Of a DNA stretch of 64,000 nt, positions 18,748 through 28,951 are shown piece after piece. The notes beneath the pieces are model-generated. The model had not been told where the DNA came from. It saw only the letters and a program-made list of their open reading frames with translations, and did not search any database. The number at the start of each line of letters is the position of its first letter. Within the stretch, counting starts at the first letter, position 1. The position numbers and the translations under genes are program-made. Source of the DNA: Mycoavidus cysteinexigens. GTDB lineage: Bacteria > Pseudomonadota > Gammaproteobacteria > Burkholderiales > Burkholderiaceae. The DNA lies in the NCBI RefSeq assembly GCF_003966915.1, contig NZ_AP018150.1, positions 558,001-622,000 of the forward strand, written 5' to 3'.

Positions 18748-19977
18748 ATGGGTGCAGATGTAAACACAGATCAGCCAATTGCGCCAACCGAGCACAGGAT
18801 AGCGGCTCCGCTTTTGTCGACAAAGCGTATCCGGCTCAGCGCATTGCCGCCACTCTCGCTCTATGTGCATTTTCCATGGTGTGTAAAAAAATGCCCCTAT
18901 TGCGATTTTAATTCGCATGAATGGAAGGGAACCGGTGAGTTTCCAGAAGAGGTTTACCTCGATGCGCTTTGCGCCGATCTTGAGCAGGCGCTGCCTCTCA
19001 TCTGGGGGCGCTCGATTCATACGATATTTATTGGCGGTGGAACCCCCAGCTTATTGTCGGCAAAAGGCCTCGACCGGCTCTTAGCGGATGTGCGCGCGCG
19101 CCTGCCACTGATAGCGGATGCGGAAATTACATTAGAGGCTAATCCTGGCACCTTCGAGGCCGAGAAATTCAGCCAATTCCGTAGCAGCGGTGTCAATCGT
19201 CTATCGCTTGGGATACAAAGTTTTAACGATGCTCAGCTTACTGCGTTGGGCCGCATTCATGATGGGCAGCAAGCGCGACGCGCGACGGAAGTTGCGCAGC
19301 GCCTATTTGACCGTTTTAACCTTGATTTAATGTTTGCGCTTCCTGAGCAAACCTTAAGTGCGTGTCGCGCGGACTTGGAGACGGCGCTCTCGTATAGCCC
19401 ACCTCATCTCTCGCTGTATCAACTGACGCTTGAACCTAACACGCGCTTTGCAAAATACCCGCCCACCTTGCCGGATCATGATACCTGCGCTGATATGCAG
19501 GAATGGATCCAGGGGCGGATGCAAGAGGCTGGCTACCTGCATTATGAAGTATCTGCTTATGCGCAGCCGCGCCAAGCCTGCCAGCATAATCTGAATTATT
19601 GGCGTTTTGGCGATTACTTAGGGATTGGCGCAGGCGCGCATAGCAAGCTTTCCTTTCCCGACCGGATTGTTCGGCAAATCCGCTATAAACATCCAGCGAC
19701 TTATATTGAACAAGCTAAGCAAGCGCTTTTTGTGCAGGAAGAGCATGAAGTGAATGCGAATGAATTGCCGTTTGAGTTTATGTTAAACGTATTGCGTTTG
19801 CCAGAAGGGTTTCCGGTATACCGTTTTACGGAGCGTACGGGTTTGCCCATGACGACGATCGCGGCATCCTTACGCGCCGCCGAAGCGCGTGGCTTACTTT
19901 TATGCGACCATGAAACGATTGCGCCAACGCCGCTTGGCCAGCGTTTTTTAAACGATTTACAGAGCTTGTTTTTGTGA
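18748..19977 (+). CDS. hemW: Radical SAM heme chaperone HemW
   Basis: This encodes 409 residues. HemW (formerly called oxygen-independent coproporphyrinogen oxidase-like) is a heme chaperone carrying a radical-SAM 4Fe-4S cluster. The cluster cysteines are Cys45, Cys49 and Cys52 in FPWCVKKCPYCDFNSH, the last carrying the extra HemW-type pattern. TIFIGGGTPSLL and TLEANPGTFE (SAM binding), and GVNRLSLGIQSFND, are typical. The C-terminal HemN-type domain has the FEFMLNVLRLPEGF motif. It directly follows rdgB. Confidence 0.95.
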   Translation: MGADVNTDQPIAPTEHRIAAPLLSTKRIRLSALPPLSLYVHFPWCVKKCPYCDFNSHEWKGTGEFPEEVYLDALCADLEQALPLIWGRSIHTIFIGGGTPSLLSAKGLDRLLADVRARLPLIADAEITLEANPGTFEAEKFSQFRSSGVNRLSLGIQSFNDAQLTALGRIHDGQQARRATEVAQRLFDRFNLDLMFALPEQTLSACRADLETALSYSPPHLSLYQLTLEPNTRFAKYPPTLPDHDTCADMQEWIQGRMQEAGYLHYEVSAYAQPRQACQHNLNYWRFGDYLGIGAGAHSKLSFPDRIVRQIRYKHPATYIEQAKQALFVQEEHEVNANELPFEFMLNVLRLPEGFPVYRFTERTGLPMTTIAASLRAAEARGLLLCDHETIAPTPLGQRFLNDLQSLFL

Positions 19978-20051
19978 GCTTAAGCGGCAGGCAAAAGAGT
20001 GATGTATGAGTTATATTATGCGCAATCCTGAGTTACAATAGCGTTTTTTTG

Positions 20052-20141
20052 GGAGGTGTGGCCGAGCGGTTTAAGGCAGCTGACTTGAAATCAGCCGTAC
20101 GGGCGACTGTACCGTGGGTTCGAATCCTACCACCTCCGCCA
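20052..20141 (+). tRNA. tRNA-Ser (anticodon TGA)
   Basis: A 90-base class II tRNA with CCA encoded. The acceptor GGAGGTG (20052-20058) pairs with CACCTCC (20131-20137). The anticodon stem GCTGA/TCAGC frames CTTGAAA with TGA at 20086-20088. The long variable arm is present (CGTACGGGCGACTGTACCG). A TACAAT box about 13 bases before the 5' end is a possible -10. An integrase gene follows at once, as is usual for tRNA-targeted elements. Confidence 0.96.
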
Positions 20142-20254
20142 GTTGTAGCACAAACGTTGCCAAGCTTTAACAAAAAATATCAGTATTTAAAAGGGTTGGC
20201 GAGGTTTTTGTTGCAAATAATGCCCAGGTTTAGCAAGGGGCAGCCAGTGCAAAT

Positions 20255-20284
20255 TGTGGGTAACTTTCAGATATTTTACCCACA
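20255..20284. promoter_or_regulatory. Inverted repeat upstream of the integrase gene
   Basis: TGTGGGTAA (20255-20263) and TTACCCACA (20276-20284) are perfect inverted repeats, and GTTACCC occurs once more at about 20296. Repeated GGTAA/TTACC words next to a P4-type integrase could be integrase arm sites or an operator for its autoregulation. This is inferred from position and symmetry only. Confidence 0.4.
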
Positions 20285-20315
20285 GCCGTGAAAAAGTTAC
20301 CCGCACGGAGCCACT

Positions 20316-21200
20316 ATGGCGCTCACAGATATTCTGCTTCGCAATACAAAACCGACCACAAAGCCTCTCAAGCTCGCAGATGGCGGCGGGCTGCTATTAC
20401 TCGTTCAGCCGAATGCTTCCCGTTGGTGGCGGCTACGGTATCGCTTTGCTGGTAAAGGGAAAATGCTGTCTTTAGGTACTTACCCTACAGTGAGTCTTAA
20501 AAATGCCCGCCTTATCAGAGACAAAACCAAAGCGCTGTTAGCGCAAGGAGTAGATCTGTCATTAGCTAGACAAGAAGAAAAACGAATAAAAGCGATGGGG
20601 TTTGCGAATAGTTTCGAAGCCGTGGCAAAGCAATGGTGGGCAGATTGGCGTGAAGCAAGATCACCACGCCATGCTGAATACGTGATCCGTAGATTAGAAG
20701 CAGATATTTTTCCTATTATTGGGTCCAGGCCGGTCACCGAAATTACTGCGTCATTGTTACTGATGGCAATTAAGAAAATAGAAGCGCGGGGCGCGTTAGA
20801 TATTGCTAAGCGAGCATTTCAGACCTGTGGGCAAGTTATGCGTTATACAATTGCCCATGGTTTGGCTGAGCGTAACCCAGCAGCAGAGGTAAGGCCTTCT
20901 GATGTATTAAGAACTGCTAAAAAGACCAATTATGCTCGTTTAAACGCTAAAGAGTTACCCGAGCTATTACGCAAAATCGACGATTACGACGGCCAACCCT
21001 TGACCCGACTTGCGATGCAGTTAATGGCGCTGACCTTTATTCGTACCGGTGAATTGATTGGCGCTCAATGGAGCGAATTTGAGATCGATACGAAAGTTTG
21101 GCGTATTCCTGCTGAGCGTATGAAGATGAGAACGCCTCATATTGTGCCGCTCTCTAAAATTTTGCCACCATACAGAGATACGCAGCCTGATTTTATCTAA
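20316..21200 (+). pseudogene. Truncated P4-type tyrosine integrase
   Basis: This encodes 294 residues of an integrase that is normally about 400. The N-terminal DUF4102 domain is complete (MALTDILLRNTKPTTKPLKL, ADGGGLLLLVQPN, GTYPTVSLKNAR). The core-binding SAM-like domain and the first half of the catalytic domain follow, with the first catalytic arginine in LTFIRTGELIGAQWSEF and the lysine region ERMKMRTPHIVPLS. The frame then ends, and the H-x-x-R box and nucleophilic tyrosine are absent. It cannot recombine DNA. It lies 174 bases from tRNA-Ser, its likely integration site. No repeat of the tRNA 3' end (attR) was noticed further right. Confidence 0.88.
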
Positions 21201-21565
21201 GCTGCGCAATGCGCGGTGAATAAATTTCTGCAATAGGTTCCACCTTCGATGGAACGCTGATCACTTTACGAAACCCGCCACAAAGCCGATCAAATCGGAG
21301 CGGCCCATATTGCTTTCATCAATATCAAGCGCTCACGGTCGATGGCCCACCTCAATCTCGCGGCTATGGTTTTTTTATGTGCTTCGGGGAGGCACAGTAT
21401 ATCTCACAAGTGGTTAACCTACGCAGCGATTACATCTTAAAAATTCCAACAAGCTCGCTGCATGATACTAGGCTTCGCGTTGTACCCCTACCTGCACTTA
21501 CGATTGTCAATACTGGAATTCCTGCGTTACTTCAAACGCACTTATGAACCATTCCAGGAGCTAAC
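21201..21565. other. Gap with a possible transposase relic
   Basis: No intact gene is seen. On the plus strand a frame without a start (about 21261-21440) reads LYETRHKADQIGAAHIAF and then IKRSRSMAHLNLAAM, reminiscent of a transposase C-terminus but not identified. A ribosome binding site (CCAGGAG) lies at the right end, before the next gene. Confidence 0.35.
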
Positions 21566-22438
21566 ATGCTAAAGGGTAATTTAACCACCAAGACAGGTAC
21601 TGCAGAGATCCACGATCTATCGACCCCTTCTCCAACGTCTGTCGAGAAGGGCAAGGGGAAGCCATCACAGCCTTCCTCGTCCACAGAAGGCGCACTTTCT
21701 GGGCTGATGACAGGACATCCCAATAGTCCGCGTACAGGTGCGCGCCGCATAATGAAAACGGCAGAGGCAGATCCGTACAGTACGGTGACGCCTAATCTCG
21801 GTCCCAAGAGCGGCAGTCACCCAAACCTTTCCTTCGAAAAAGGGGGAGGGTTTCTTGTGACTACGGAGAAAAAACGGAATCTTACATCCGATGAAGCCAG
21901 GATTAAAAATGAAAACAATCTGCAGAAATATAATGAAATTAAACTTACAAAGCCTAAAGCAAAAGAGCCAAAACTAGTCGATGAAAATACTACGATAACC
22001 GAATTCAAAGGCGGAATCGAGTATCATCCACCGGGCGGTATACACTCTAATTACCCAACGATGGTTGATTATGAAGGCGGCGGTTCTTACCTGCGTACGA
22101 CGCATGAGGTTCCGCCGGATGATAAGACGCGGACAGGTCGGCATGGCGATTTTAAGCCAGACACTACTTTTGATCATCAAAGCCTTAAGGGGCGTTCCGC
22201 TCGTGTGGAAAATCCAGAGATCCCCCCAAATAGTTCAGATTCGCCACCGCCTTCACCTGACACGGCCCACCAAATTATGCGAGGTATCTACCAAGATTCC
22301 GCACAGGCTGTAGCGCTAATAAACTCAGGAAAACCTTACCAGGAAATCAGCGAGACCATGAGAAATTTGAATGTAGGGGGAGGGAATGAAGCTACTACCA
22401 GCACTTCCTCAAAAGCAGGAGGGGAAAAATCAACTTAA
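21566..22438 (+). CDS. Hypothetical disordered protein, possible secreted effector
   Basis: This encodes 290 residues, starting with ATG after a good CCAGGAG site. The N-terminal third is rich in Ser, Thr, Pro and Gly with no membrane segment or cleavable signal (STPSPTSVEKGKGKPSQPSS). The middle is charged (EKKRNLTSDEARIKNENNLQ). The region 150-185 is rich in Gly, Tyr and His (GGIEYHPPGGIHSNYP). Only the stretch QIMRGIYQDSAQAVALINSG near the end looks like an ordered helix. I recognise no family. A disordered, Ser/Pro-rich N-terminus is common in type III-type effectors, and the neighbourhood is a mobile island, so a host-directed role is possible but unproven. Confidence 0.6.
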   Translation: MLKGNLTTKTGTAEIHDLSTPSPTSVEKGKGKPSQPSSSTEGALSGLMTGHPNSPRTGARRIMKTAEADPYSTVTPNLGPKSGSHPNLSFEKGGGFLVTTEKKRNLTSDEARIKNENNLQKYNEIKLTKPKAKEPKLVDENTTITEFKGGIEYHPPGGIHSNYPTMVDYEGGGSYLRTTHEVPPDDKTRTGRHGDFKPDTTFDHQSLKGRSARVENPEIPPNSSDSPPPSPDTAHQIMRGIYQDSAQAVALINSGKPYQEISETMRNLNVGGGNEATTSTSSKAGGEKST

Positions 22439-22534
22439 TAAAGCCAAAGTGCTCTGTCTTTTTAGGCAGTTTACACATAGTTGGCAATCTAAAAAATGAA
22501 TTGCACTCCACAAGTTGGATTGGCTCTAACTTTG

Positions 22535-22853
22535 GGGTGCAATGGAGTACTTTTCGTTATCAATAACGAGACGCCCCAAGCCCAATTAACCGATTTTGTG
22601 CTTACAATCCCATTCTTACCTCACCCATCGAGGGAGTTGGCGAGGACTTATTGAGGGGGTTCGCATAGATAATCGATTTCGCTCGCGTGGTTTCGGGAAA
22701 ATGTTATTTGAATGGGCAATGATGCGGGCACGGGAGCGAAATTGCCGCATGGTTCAGCTTACGACCGATAAATTACGTCCAAGGGCTAAGCAATTTTATG
22801 AGTCCTTAGGCTTTATAGCCTCGCACGAAGGGATGAAACTTCAGCTGTCCTAG
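22535..22853 (+). pseudogene. GNAT N-acetyltransferase, frameshifted and 5'-truncated
   Basis: The C-terminal half of a GNAT enzyme is readable from about 22630: RGSWRGLIEGVRIDNRFRSR, then GFGKMLFEWAMMRARERNC with the acetyl-CoA pyrophosphate loop R-x-R-G-F-G, then RPRAKQFYESLGFIASHEGM. Upstream, the matching sequence continues in a different frame (VLFVINNETPQAQLTDFVLT, about 22548-22607), so a small deletion near 22605-22620 broke the gene. The first half of the domain is not found. The protein is surely inactive. Confidence 0.65.
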
Positions 22854-22874
22854 CTAAGACTTGATTTTTACGCT

Positions 22875-24098
22875 TTAGGTAATTTTAGCCTTCAGCCTGG
22901 CTATATCTTCTAACAAATTTCTACGCATTCTCTGAAAATCTTTCTGATAAAGTTGCAAAATGTATATGAAATAATCTGTGCTCACTCCTCTTGTTAAGTC
23001 GCTCAGCTCTCTATCGATCCTTTCTTGGATTTGCTTTGCATTCATACTCGCAAAGTTGGCCAAGCCCATTGTGCTGTCTTTTTGTAAATTTCTAATTACA
23101 TTCAATGCAATTTGCGATTTCATCGTATCCAAATTCGCCATGGCGTTGCGTTGAGCATCCGTCATCAACCAAGTTGGCCTTTTGCTTAAAAAAGCACCCG
23201 TGATCCCATCTAAACCTTTTTTATTTTGTAGCAGCTTATCAATATAGAATAAAGCATTATCGGCCAACAATAAGTCAGTTTTTTTCCCGGCCAAATCTTG
23301 GTGCAATTTTTCTTCTAATTTTTCTTGCTGCGCTTTTAATCTTTGCTGACGACTCTCTAGCAGAGCGCGTTTATAGTTAATTTCTACTCGTTTGAGTTCA
23401 ATCTCAAGCTCCTCCTGATTAAGAGACGAGCTGACTTCCGTCTTTGCTTTTTGCGCAAGAGCTAATTTTAAATTGATTTGTGCTTTTTGAGTTTTGTGAA
23501 AAGAATCAACTATCGTTGGGTTACCGGGGCGAATATTGCCGGTGGCTCTGTTCATGACATAAACTGTTTCAGCAATATTTCTATATGGCTCATAAATTTC
23601 ACCCGACGCAATCGAAACTAGCCGGTTTTGCAAATCAAGGCCCTGCGAGTCAGGGGGAATCGCCTGGTAAGCTTCGCTCATCAGCGCTTGCCTTTGAGCC
23701 TCTTTTATCAATTTTGTGGAACCCGTTTGCTGAAACACTTTGTAGCCTAGACGTAACGCTTGTGCGTAATGCGGATCACGTTGTGCTAATGCTTGGAAAT
23801 CTGGGTCGTTATCCAGCCAGTGATCAATATTTTTTCTATTGTTTAGTGTGTAATTTAGTGCATCTGCTTCAGCTAAATCTTGTTCTGTTTGCGTTTGCGC
23901 ATAGGTGTGTTGCGCATCGGCTAGTCTAATCTGTGTCTGGTTTTGCTTTGGGGAATGAGGAGCAATAACATTAGCTTGGAGAAATACATTCAGATTAGGA
24001 CCAACCGGTTCGCTAGCTAAGCCAATTAATGATGTAAGCGTAGTAAAAAAGAAGAGCGCGGTCTTCTTAATAGGGGCCCTTAGTTGTTTAATATCCAT
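22875..24098 (-). CDS. Exported coiled-coil protein, unknown function
   Basis: This encodes 407 residues from the ATG at 24098 (AAAGGA just before; a GTG at 24110 is also possible). A signal-like N-terminus (KK, then ALFFFTTLTSLIGLA) suggests export, with cleavage around residue 28. Residues roughly 205-275 form a charged coiled coil (EELEIELKRVEINYKRALLE, RLKAQQEKLEEKLHQDL). The C-terminal part resembles in pattern the repeats of phage or secreted helical proteins (KGLDGITGAFLSKRP..., then LDTMKSQIALNVIRNLQK and MNAKQIQERIDRELSDLTRG). That pattern is weak evidence. I do not recognise the family. It stands alone between the GNAT relic and tal. Confidence 0.65.
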   Translation of the reverse strand: MDIKQLRAPIKKTALFFFTTLTSLIGLASEPVGPNLNVFLQANVIAPHSPKQNQTQIRLADAQHTYAQTQTEQDLAEADALNYTLNNRKNIDHWLDNDPDFQALAQRDPHYAQALRLGYKVFQQTGSTKLIKEAQRQALMSEAYQAIPPDSQGLDLQNRLVSIASGEIYEPYRNIAETVYVMNRATGNIRPGNPTIVDSFHKTQKAQINLKLALAQKAKTEVSSSLNQEELEIELKRVEINYKRALLESRQQRLKAQQEKLEEKLHQDLAGKKTDLLLADNALFYIDKLLQNKKGLDGITGAFLSKRPTWLMTDAQRNAMANLDTMKSQIALNVIRNLQKDSTMGLANFASMNAKQIQERIDRELSDLTRGVSTDYFIYILQLYQKDFQRMRRNLLEDIARLKAKIT

Positions 24099-24234
24099 AC
24101 ATCCTTTCACATATCTATATCTAGATTAAAAAAGACTATATAAGCTAAGAAATCTAACCGTGCTCACTAACTTTCAGTGTAGGTAGAGTTTAAATACATG
24201 GGTAGCGCAGCTACATGCCCGCGCACACCCGTTT

Positions 24235-25191
24235 TTAGGCTTGCAACGCTTGAATAATAGTTTCAAGTTTAGCGCTATCCACTGCAAATTGACGAATGCC
24301 TTCAGCCAGTTTTTCAGTTGCCATGGCGTTGTCATTAAGCTGATAACGAAACGCTGATTCGTCTAATGTAATGCGTTCTAGCGGTTCGTTGGCAGAACTC
24401 GGTGGTGTAAGTTTGCGCTCAAGCGCGATTGTGCTGGTTTGGAGCTGCTCGAGTAATGGCGGGCTGATGGTGAGTAGATCGCAGCCGGCAAGTTCGATGA
24501 TTTGCGTAGTTGAGCGAAAGCTTGCGCCCATCACTTCTGTAGCGTAGCCGAATTGTTTGTAATAATTATAAATCTGCTTGACAGAGCGTACGCCAGGATC
24601 GTTGGCTCCGCTATTTTTCTGTTCATCCCATGCTACGCCTGCATGGGTTTTATGCCAATCATAAATCCGACCAACGAAGGGCGAGATTAAGCGAGCGCCT
24701 GCTGCGGCGCATGCAATCGCCTGTTCCAGCGAAAAAACCAGTGTCATATTACAGTGGATGCCCGCTTGCTCCAGTTGTTCGGCAGCACGTATGCCTTCCC
24801 AGGTGGCGGCGATTTTTATTAACACGCGCTCACGTGCGATTCCCGCGGCTTCATATAATGCAATCAATTGACGTGCTTTGGCGACAGTCGCGGCAGTATT
24901 AAACGATAAACGAGCATCGACTTCGGTTGATACGCGACCTGGAATAAGCGCCAGAATTTCCGTGCCAAAAGCGATGAGTAATTGATTCATGATGGAATCA
25001 ATGCCTTGATGGCGATGATCATTCACGATCTTAACCAAGAGCGGGCGATATTGATTTTGCTGGGCCGCTTTTAAGATAAGTGAGGGATTGGTTGTGGCTT
25101 CATGCGGTTGATATTGCTTGAGTAGTTGAAAGTCTCCGGTGTCGGCCACCACGGTGGTGTATTTTCTTAGCGCGTCAAGGGTCGTCATCAT
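24235..25191 (-). CDS. tal: Transaldolase
   Basis: This encodes 318 residues. Transaldolase moves a dihydroxyacetone unit between sedoheptulose-7-phosphate and glyceraldehyde-3-phosphate in the non-oxidative pentose phosphate pathway. The Schiff-base lysine is Lys126 in [20 protein letters not shown] near the N-terminus, [10 protein letters not shown] and [14 protein letters not shown] are family signatures of the TalB type. Its start overlaps the rlmJ stop by four bases (ATGA), so the two genes are translationally coupled. Confidence 0.95.
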   Translation of the reverse strand: MMTTLDALRKYTTVVADTGDFQLLKQYQPHEATTNPSLILKAAQQNQYRPLLVKIVNDHRHQGIDSIMNQLLIAFGTEILALIPGRVSTEVDARLSFNTAATVAKARQLIALYEAAGIARERVLIKIAATWEGIRAAEQLEQAGIHCNMTLVFSLEQAIACAAAGARLISPFVGRIYDWHKTHAGVAWDEQKNSGANDPGVRSVKQIYNYYKQFGYATEVMGASFRSTTQIIELAGCDLLTISPPLLEQLQTSTIALERKLTPPSSANEPLERITLDESAFRYQLNDNAMATEKLAEGIRQFAVDSAKLETIIQALQA

Positions 25192-26045
25192 AGTGTGTGC
25201 TGCTCAAGCGTAAAGGTGGCCGCGCTATCCTGCCCAAGTGTCTGCACTAGATAGGGTAAAGCGGTTCTTAGGTTGTCTGCTAATGAGTAAGGCGGATTCA
25301 GTATAAACATACCACTGCCATATAAGCCATAGCCATCCCGCGGCGGGGCGCAGGTTTGCAGCGCAGCATGCAGCCAGTTTTTTTCTGATATGTGTTTGAG
25401 CTGTTTGGCAAAGCGTTGCGCTTCAAGCCGTTGGACCTGCGGATACCAAACTGCATATGTGCCTGTCGCAAAGCGCTGTAAGCTTTGTTGTAGCGTATCC
25501 AATACGCGCTGATAGTCTTGTTTGTCTTCGTAAGAAGGATCGAGGAGTACGACCGCTCGTCGCGGCGGGGGCGGGAGTAATCCCTTGAGCCCGCTAAAGC
25601 CATCTCCTGCATGTAATAGGGTGCGCGCTTTTCCGTCAGATTCTAGCTGGGCAAAATTATCGCGTAGGATTTTAATTTCAGTTGGATGGAGTTCAAATAG
25701 TCGTAGCCTGTCTTGGTTTCGGGTCAAGTGCCAGGCAAGCCACGGCGAGCCTGGATAAAAACGTAAAGCTTCAGTGTCATTCAAAGCGCGCACTTGGGCG
25801 ATATAATCTGCTAGCAGAGGGGGCAAAGCGGATTGTGTCCAGAGCCTGGCAATGCCGGTTTCGTATTCGGCGGTTTGGCTTGCATAGGCGCCCAATAGCT
25901 CATAAACACCTGCGCCCGCGTGCGTGTCTAGGTACCAAAAAGCTTTTTCTTTCTGTGCCAGATGGCGCAAGATGTGCACAATAATGCTATGTTTGAGCAC
26001 ATCGGCATGATTGCCAGCATGAAAGGCGTGGCGGTAGCTCAGCAT
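25188..26045 (-). CDS. rlmJ: 23S rRNA (adenine2030-N6)-methyltransferase
   Basis: This encodes 285 residues from the ATG at 26045, giving the conserved start [19 protein letters not shown]. The frame extends nine codons further, but that part is not conserved. RlmJ methylates A2030 of 23S rRNA. The SAM-binding region includes [13 protein letters not shown]. The catalytic motif is DPSYE, in place of the more common [16 protein letters not shown]-type sequence is near the C-terminus. It is divergent from surE, with only 32 bases between starts. Confidence 0.93.
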   Translation of the reverse strand: MLSYRHAFHAGNHADVLKHSIIVHILRHLAQKEKAFWYLDTHAGAGVYELLGAYASQTAEYETGIARLWTQSALPPLLADYIAQVRALNDTEALRFYPGSPWLAWHLTRNQDRLRLFELHPTEIKILRDNFAQLESDGKARTLLHAGDGFSGLKGLLPPPPRRAVVLLDPSYEDKQDYQRVLDTLQQSLQRFATGTYAVWYPQVQRLEAQRFAKQLKHISEKNWLHAALQTCAPPRDGYGLYGSGMFILNPPYSLADNLRTALPYLVQTLGQDSAATFTLEQHTL

Positions 26046-26077
26046 GTTTGGCGTTTCCTCAGTTACAATCAATAAAT

Positions 26078-26836
26078 ATGCGAATTTTACTCAGTAATGA
26101 CGATGGTTATCTAGCGCCTGGCTTAGCTGCACTTTATGAAGCTTTAAAGCCATTAGGCGAGGTTACGGTGCTTGCGCCAGAGTGTAATTGTAGCGGTGCA
26201 TCTAATTCATTGACCTTATCGCGGCCATTATCCGTGTTTACCGCGGCGAATGGCTTTCGTTATTTGAATGGCACGCCGACCGATTGCGTTCATATTGCGC
26301 TCACGGGTGTGCTCGATTACAAACCGGATTTAGTTGTTTCGGGCATCAATAATGGGCAGAATATGGGGGAAGACACATTATATTCAGGTACGGTAGCGGC
26401 GGCTACGGAAGGATTTATGTTTGGTGTTCCTGCACTTGCCTTTTCTCTGGCTGATAAGGGCTGGGAACACCTGGGCGCTGCCGCGCGCGTGGCCGGTGAT
26501 ATTGTGGCGCACTATCTGGCGTATCCGTTAGCAGCGCCGCTATTACTCAATATTAATATTCCCAACCGGGCTTATCATGAGTTGGCTGAATGGCGGGTGA
26601 CGCGGCTGGGCAAGCGGCATCCATCGCAACCGGTGATTCAGCAAATGAGTCCAGAGGGCGAACCGATTTATTGGATTGGCCCAGCGGGTGATGTATGCGA
26701 TGCGAGTGAAGGAACGGATTTTCATGCGGTAGAGCACGGGCATGTGTCGATTACTCCATTGCAACTCGACCTCACCCATACGCAATTGCTTCCAGTCGTG
26801 CAAGACTGGGTGTCGGCGGTGGAGTCAGAAGCATGA
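26078..26836 (+). CDS. surE: 5'/3'-nucleotidase SurE
   Basis: This encodes 252 residues from the ATG at 26078 ([19 protein letters not shown]); an upstream TTG frame is not conserved. SurE is a metal-dependent nucleoside monophosphate phosphatase important for survival in stationary phase. The metal-binding NDD at residues 7-9, [20 protein letters not shown] and [21 protein letters not shown] are all present. It heads the classical surE-pcm-nlpD-rpoS cluster, and its stop overlaps the pcm start (ATGA). Confidence 0.96.
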   Translation: MRILLSNDDGYLAPGLAALYEALKPLGEVTVLAPECNCSGASNSLTLSRPLSVFTAANGFRYLNGTPTDCVHIALTGVLDYKPDLVVSGINNGQNMGEDTLYSGTVAAATEGFMFGVPALAFSLADKGWEHLGAAARVAGDIVAHYLAYPLAAPLLLNINIPNRAYHELAEWRVTRLGKRHPSQPVIQQMSPEGEPIYWIGPAGDVCDASEGTDFHAVEHGHVSITPLQLDLTHTQLLPVVQDWVSAVESEA

Positions 26837-27669
26837 CGCAAGCTAAGCGTTTTCCGCTCAGTTTAGCTGAAGTGCGGGCGCGCCAGGCTATAAAAAGCGG
26901 TATGGGGGTTAGGGTTGCGCATCCCGTAAAGAGTAGCGTAAGTGCTGTGGCGTGGCGTCAAGCGGCTAGGCCTCAAGTTTTATCTAATCCGGTAACGGTG
27001 CTGCACCCGGCGTTGGCTTCGGAACGGGTGCGCGAGCGTATGGTTGAGCGCGTGCGGGCCAATGGCGTGAGCCATGCGCGTGTGCTGGCGGCGCTGGCCG
27101 CGGTACCGCGGCATCTGTTTGTGGATCCAGGCCTGGCGGCGCAAGCCTACCAAGAGATAGCTTTACCCATCGGTTATCAGCAAACGATTTCTAAGCCTAC
27201 AGTGGTGGCGCGGATGATTGAACTGGCTACGACTGATAGAGGGTTAGATAAAGTGCTTGAAATTGGTACGGGTTGTGGTTATCAAGCTGCTGTGCTGAGT
27301 CATGTAGCGCGCGAAGTGTATTCGATTGAGCGGGTGCGGCCGTTGTTTGAGCGTGCTAAACAAAACTTGCGTCCGCTACGACTAGCGAATCTTCGGTTAC
27401 AGTATGGTGATGGATGCTTGGGGTTGCCCGCGGCTGCGCCATTTGATGCGATTATCATCGCGGCAGCTGGCATTGGCATTCCCGAAATATTGCTTGAGCA
27501 GCTCGCAATTGGTGGGCGTTTGGTGGCGCCGGTGGTGCTTCCAGCCTATCAAGAAAGCAGTAATGAAGCACAGATTTTGATGCTGATTGAGCGTATATCA
27601 GCAACCCAATGGCGTGAATCGAAACTCGATCGCGTCTTTTTTGTTCCCTTGAAATCCGGAGTGATTTGA
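26833..27669 (+). CDS. pcm: Protein-L-isoaspartate O-methyltransferase
   Basis: This encodes 278 residues. PCMT methylates isoaspartyl residues formed in ageing proteins and so starts their repair. The first 60 residues are a basic, poorly conserved extension, as in Burkholderia homologues. The core has [32 protein letters not shown] and the SAM-binding motif [16 protein letters not shown]. The C-terminal FVPLKSG is near-canonical. It overlaps surE by four bases and nlpD begins within its last codons. Confidence 0.93.
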   Translation: MTQAKRFPLSLAEVRARQAIKSGMGVRVAHPVKSSVSAVAWRQAARPQVLSNPVTVLHPALASERVRERMVERVRANGVSHARVLAALAAVPRHLFVDPGLAAQAYQEIALPIGYQQTISKPTVVARMIELATTDRGLDKVLEIGTGCGYQAAVLSHVAREVYSIERVRPLFERAKQNLRPLRLANLRLQYGDGCLGLPAAAPFDAIIIAAAGIGIPEILLEQLAIGGRLVAPVVLPAYQESSNEAQILMLIERISATQWRESKLDRVFFVPLKSGVI

Positions 27670-28535
27670 AATTGATGACTACGTTGCGAAGATTCGATAA
27701 AAGCGGCTGCCTAGCAATGTTTCCGCGTATCCTTTGTGGATTGTCGGTGCTAGTCTTTGGCGCGTGCTCGACACGACTTGTCCAAGCTCCAATCAGCGAC
27801 CGCTTTGAGGCGAGCGCATTGGCGAGCCAGTTAGTGTCAATGCCGGCGCCGCCGGGTTATTACCGGGTCAAGCCAGGCGATACGGTATATCGAATCGCGC
27901 TTGAAAACGGCCAACATTATCAGGATATTGTGGCGTGGAATAACCTGCCAAGCCCGTCTCAGGTCGCAGTTAATCAATTACTGCGCGTGACGCCGCCAGG
28001 AGTGGAACCTGCTCCCCCTACGCCCGGCGTTTCAACCGCGCCGGTGGTAGATGACGCGGTTGAAGTGCGCTCGCTGGAGAGTAGTCCCGCCGCTAATTCT
28101 TACGGCGTTGCTCCGCCTATCGCCAGTATTGCGCCTGGCGCGCAGACTCCTGCTGCGGCAGCGGCGGTGATTGCGTTTTCCTGGCCAGTGCGCGGCCCAG
28201 TACTGGATACTTTTAATGAATTAAAAAATAAAGGCTTGGATATTGGCGGGGTCGTCGGAACGCCAATCTCAGCCGCGGCTGAGGGCCGAGTTGTCTACGC
28301 CGGCAACGGCCTAAGAGGGTACGGCAATTTGATTATTATTAAGCACGATGCTACATTTTTGACGGCTTATGCGCATAATAGAGCGCTTTTCGTTAAAGAA
28401 GGCGAGGCTGTAGCTAAGGGCCAGAAAATTGCAGAGATGGGAAATAGCGATGCAAATCGCGTGATGTTGCATTTTGAAGTGCGTCAGCAGGGTAAGCCAG
28501 TAGATCCAATGAAGTATTTATCGACCCCCCAATAA
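27666..28535 (+). CDS. nlpD: LysM/M23-domain lipoprotein NlpD
   Basis: This encodes 289 residues from a TTG with GGAG four bases upstream (an ATG at 27675 is the alternative). The lipobox is LVFGAC, with Cys34. A LysM peptidoglycan-binding domain ([19 protein letters not shown]..., about residues 65-110) is followed by a Pro/Ala linker and a C-terminal M23-type fold ([43 protein letters not shown]). The first metal-ligand motif of active M23 peptidases is not seen, as in E. coli NlpD, which activates the amidase AmiC rather than cutting wall itself. That role is inferred here. It lies directly before rpoS, as usual. Confidence 0.92.
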   Translation: MKLMTTLRRFDKSGCLAMFPRILCGLSVLVFGACSTRLVQAPISDRFEASALASQLVSMPAPPGYYRVKPGDTVYRIALENGQHYQDIVAWNNLPSPSQVAVNQLLRVTPPGVEPAPPTPGVSTAPVVDDAVEVRSLESSPAANSYGVAPPIASIAPGAQTPAAAAAVIAFSWPVRGPVLDTFNELKNKGLDIGGVVGTPISAAAEGRVVYAGNGLRGYGNLIIIKHDATFLTAYAHNRALFVKEGEAVAKGQKIAEMGNSDANRVMLHFEVRQQGKPVDPMKYLSTPQ

Positions 28536-28951
28536 ATTAGCTCTTTCAAATCAATATGCCGAATTCAAAGCGCCAGCAGCCGTACGATAGAGATGATCCA
28601 CTATTTGGTCAGCTTGACGAGGGATTAAGCTCGGAAGAGACATCTGACTTGCCGTTTGAGGGTGGCGGTGAGGAGGCTGAAGAGGCGCTGGACGAAAATG
28701 AAAACGAAAATACATCGGATGCGGCCGTGAGTGACGAACCTGACCCCAGTGATTTTAGCGCTTTGCTGCGGTCTGAGCTAACCGCGGACACGATTCAGCA
28801 TTATCTGAACCGAATTAGCGTCAAGCCTTTGTTAACGGTTGAGGAAGAGCAGCGGTATGCAACGGGCGCACAGCAAGGGGACTTCGAGGCGCGGCAGGTC
28901 ATGATTGAGCGTAATTTACGGCTAGTCGTCAGCATTGCTAAAGGTTACTTA

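Noticed and set aside
20142-24200. Right attachment site of the tRNA-Ser element
   Set aside because: No copy of the tRNA 3' end was noticed to the right of the integrase; the right end may have been deleted.
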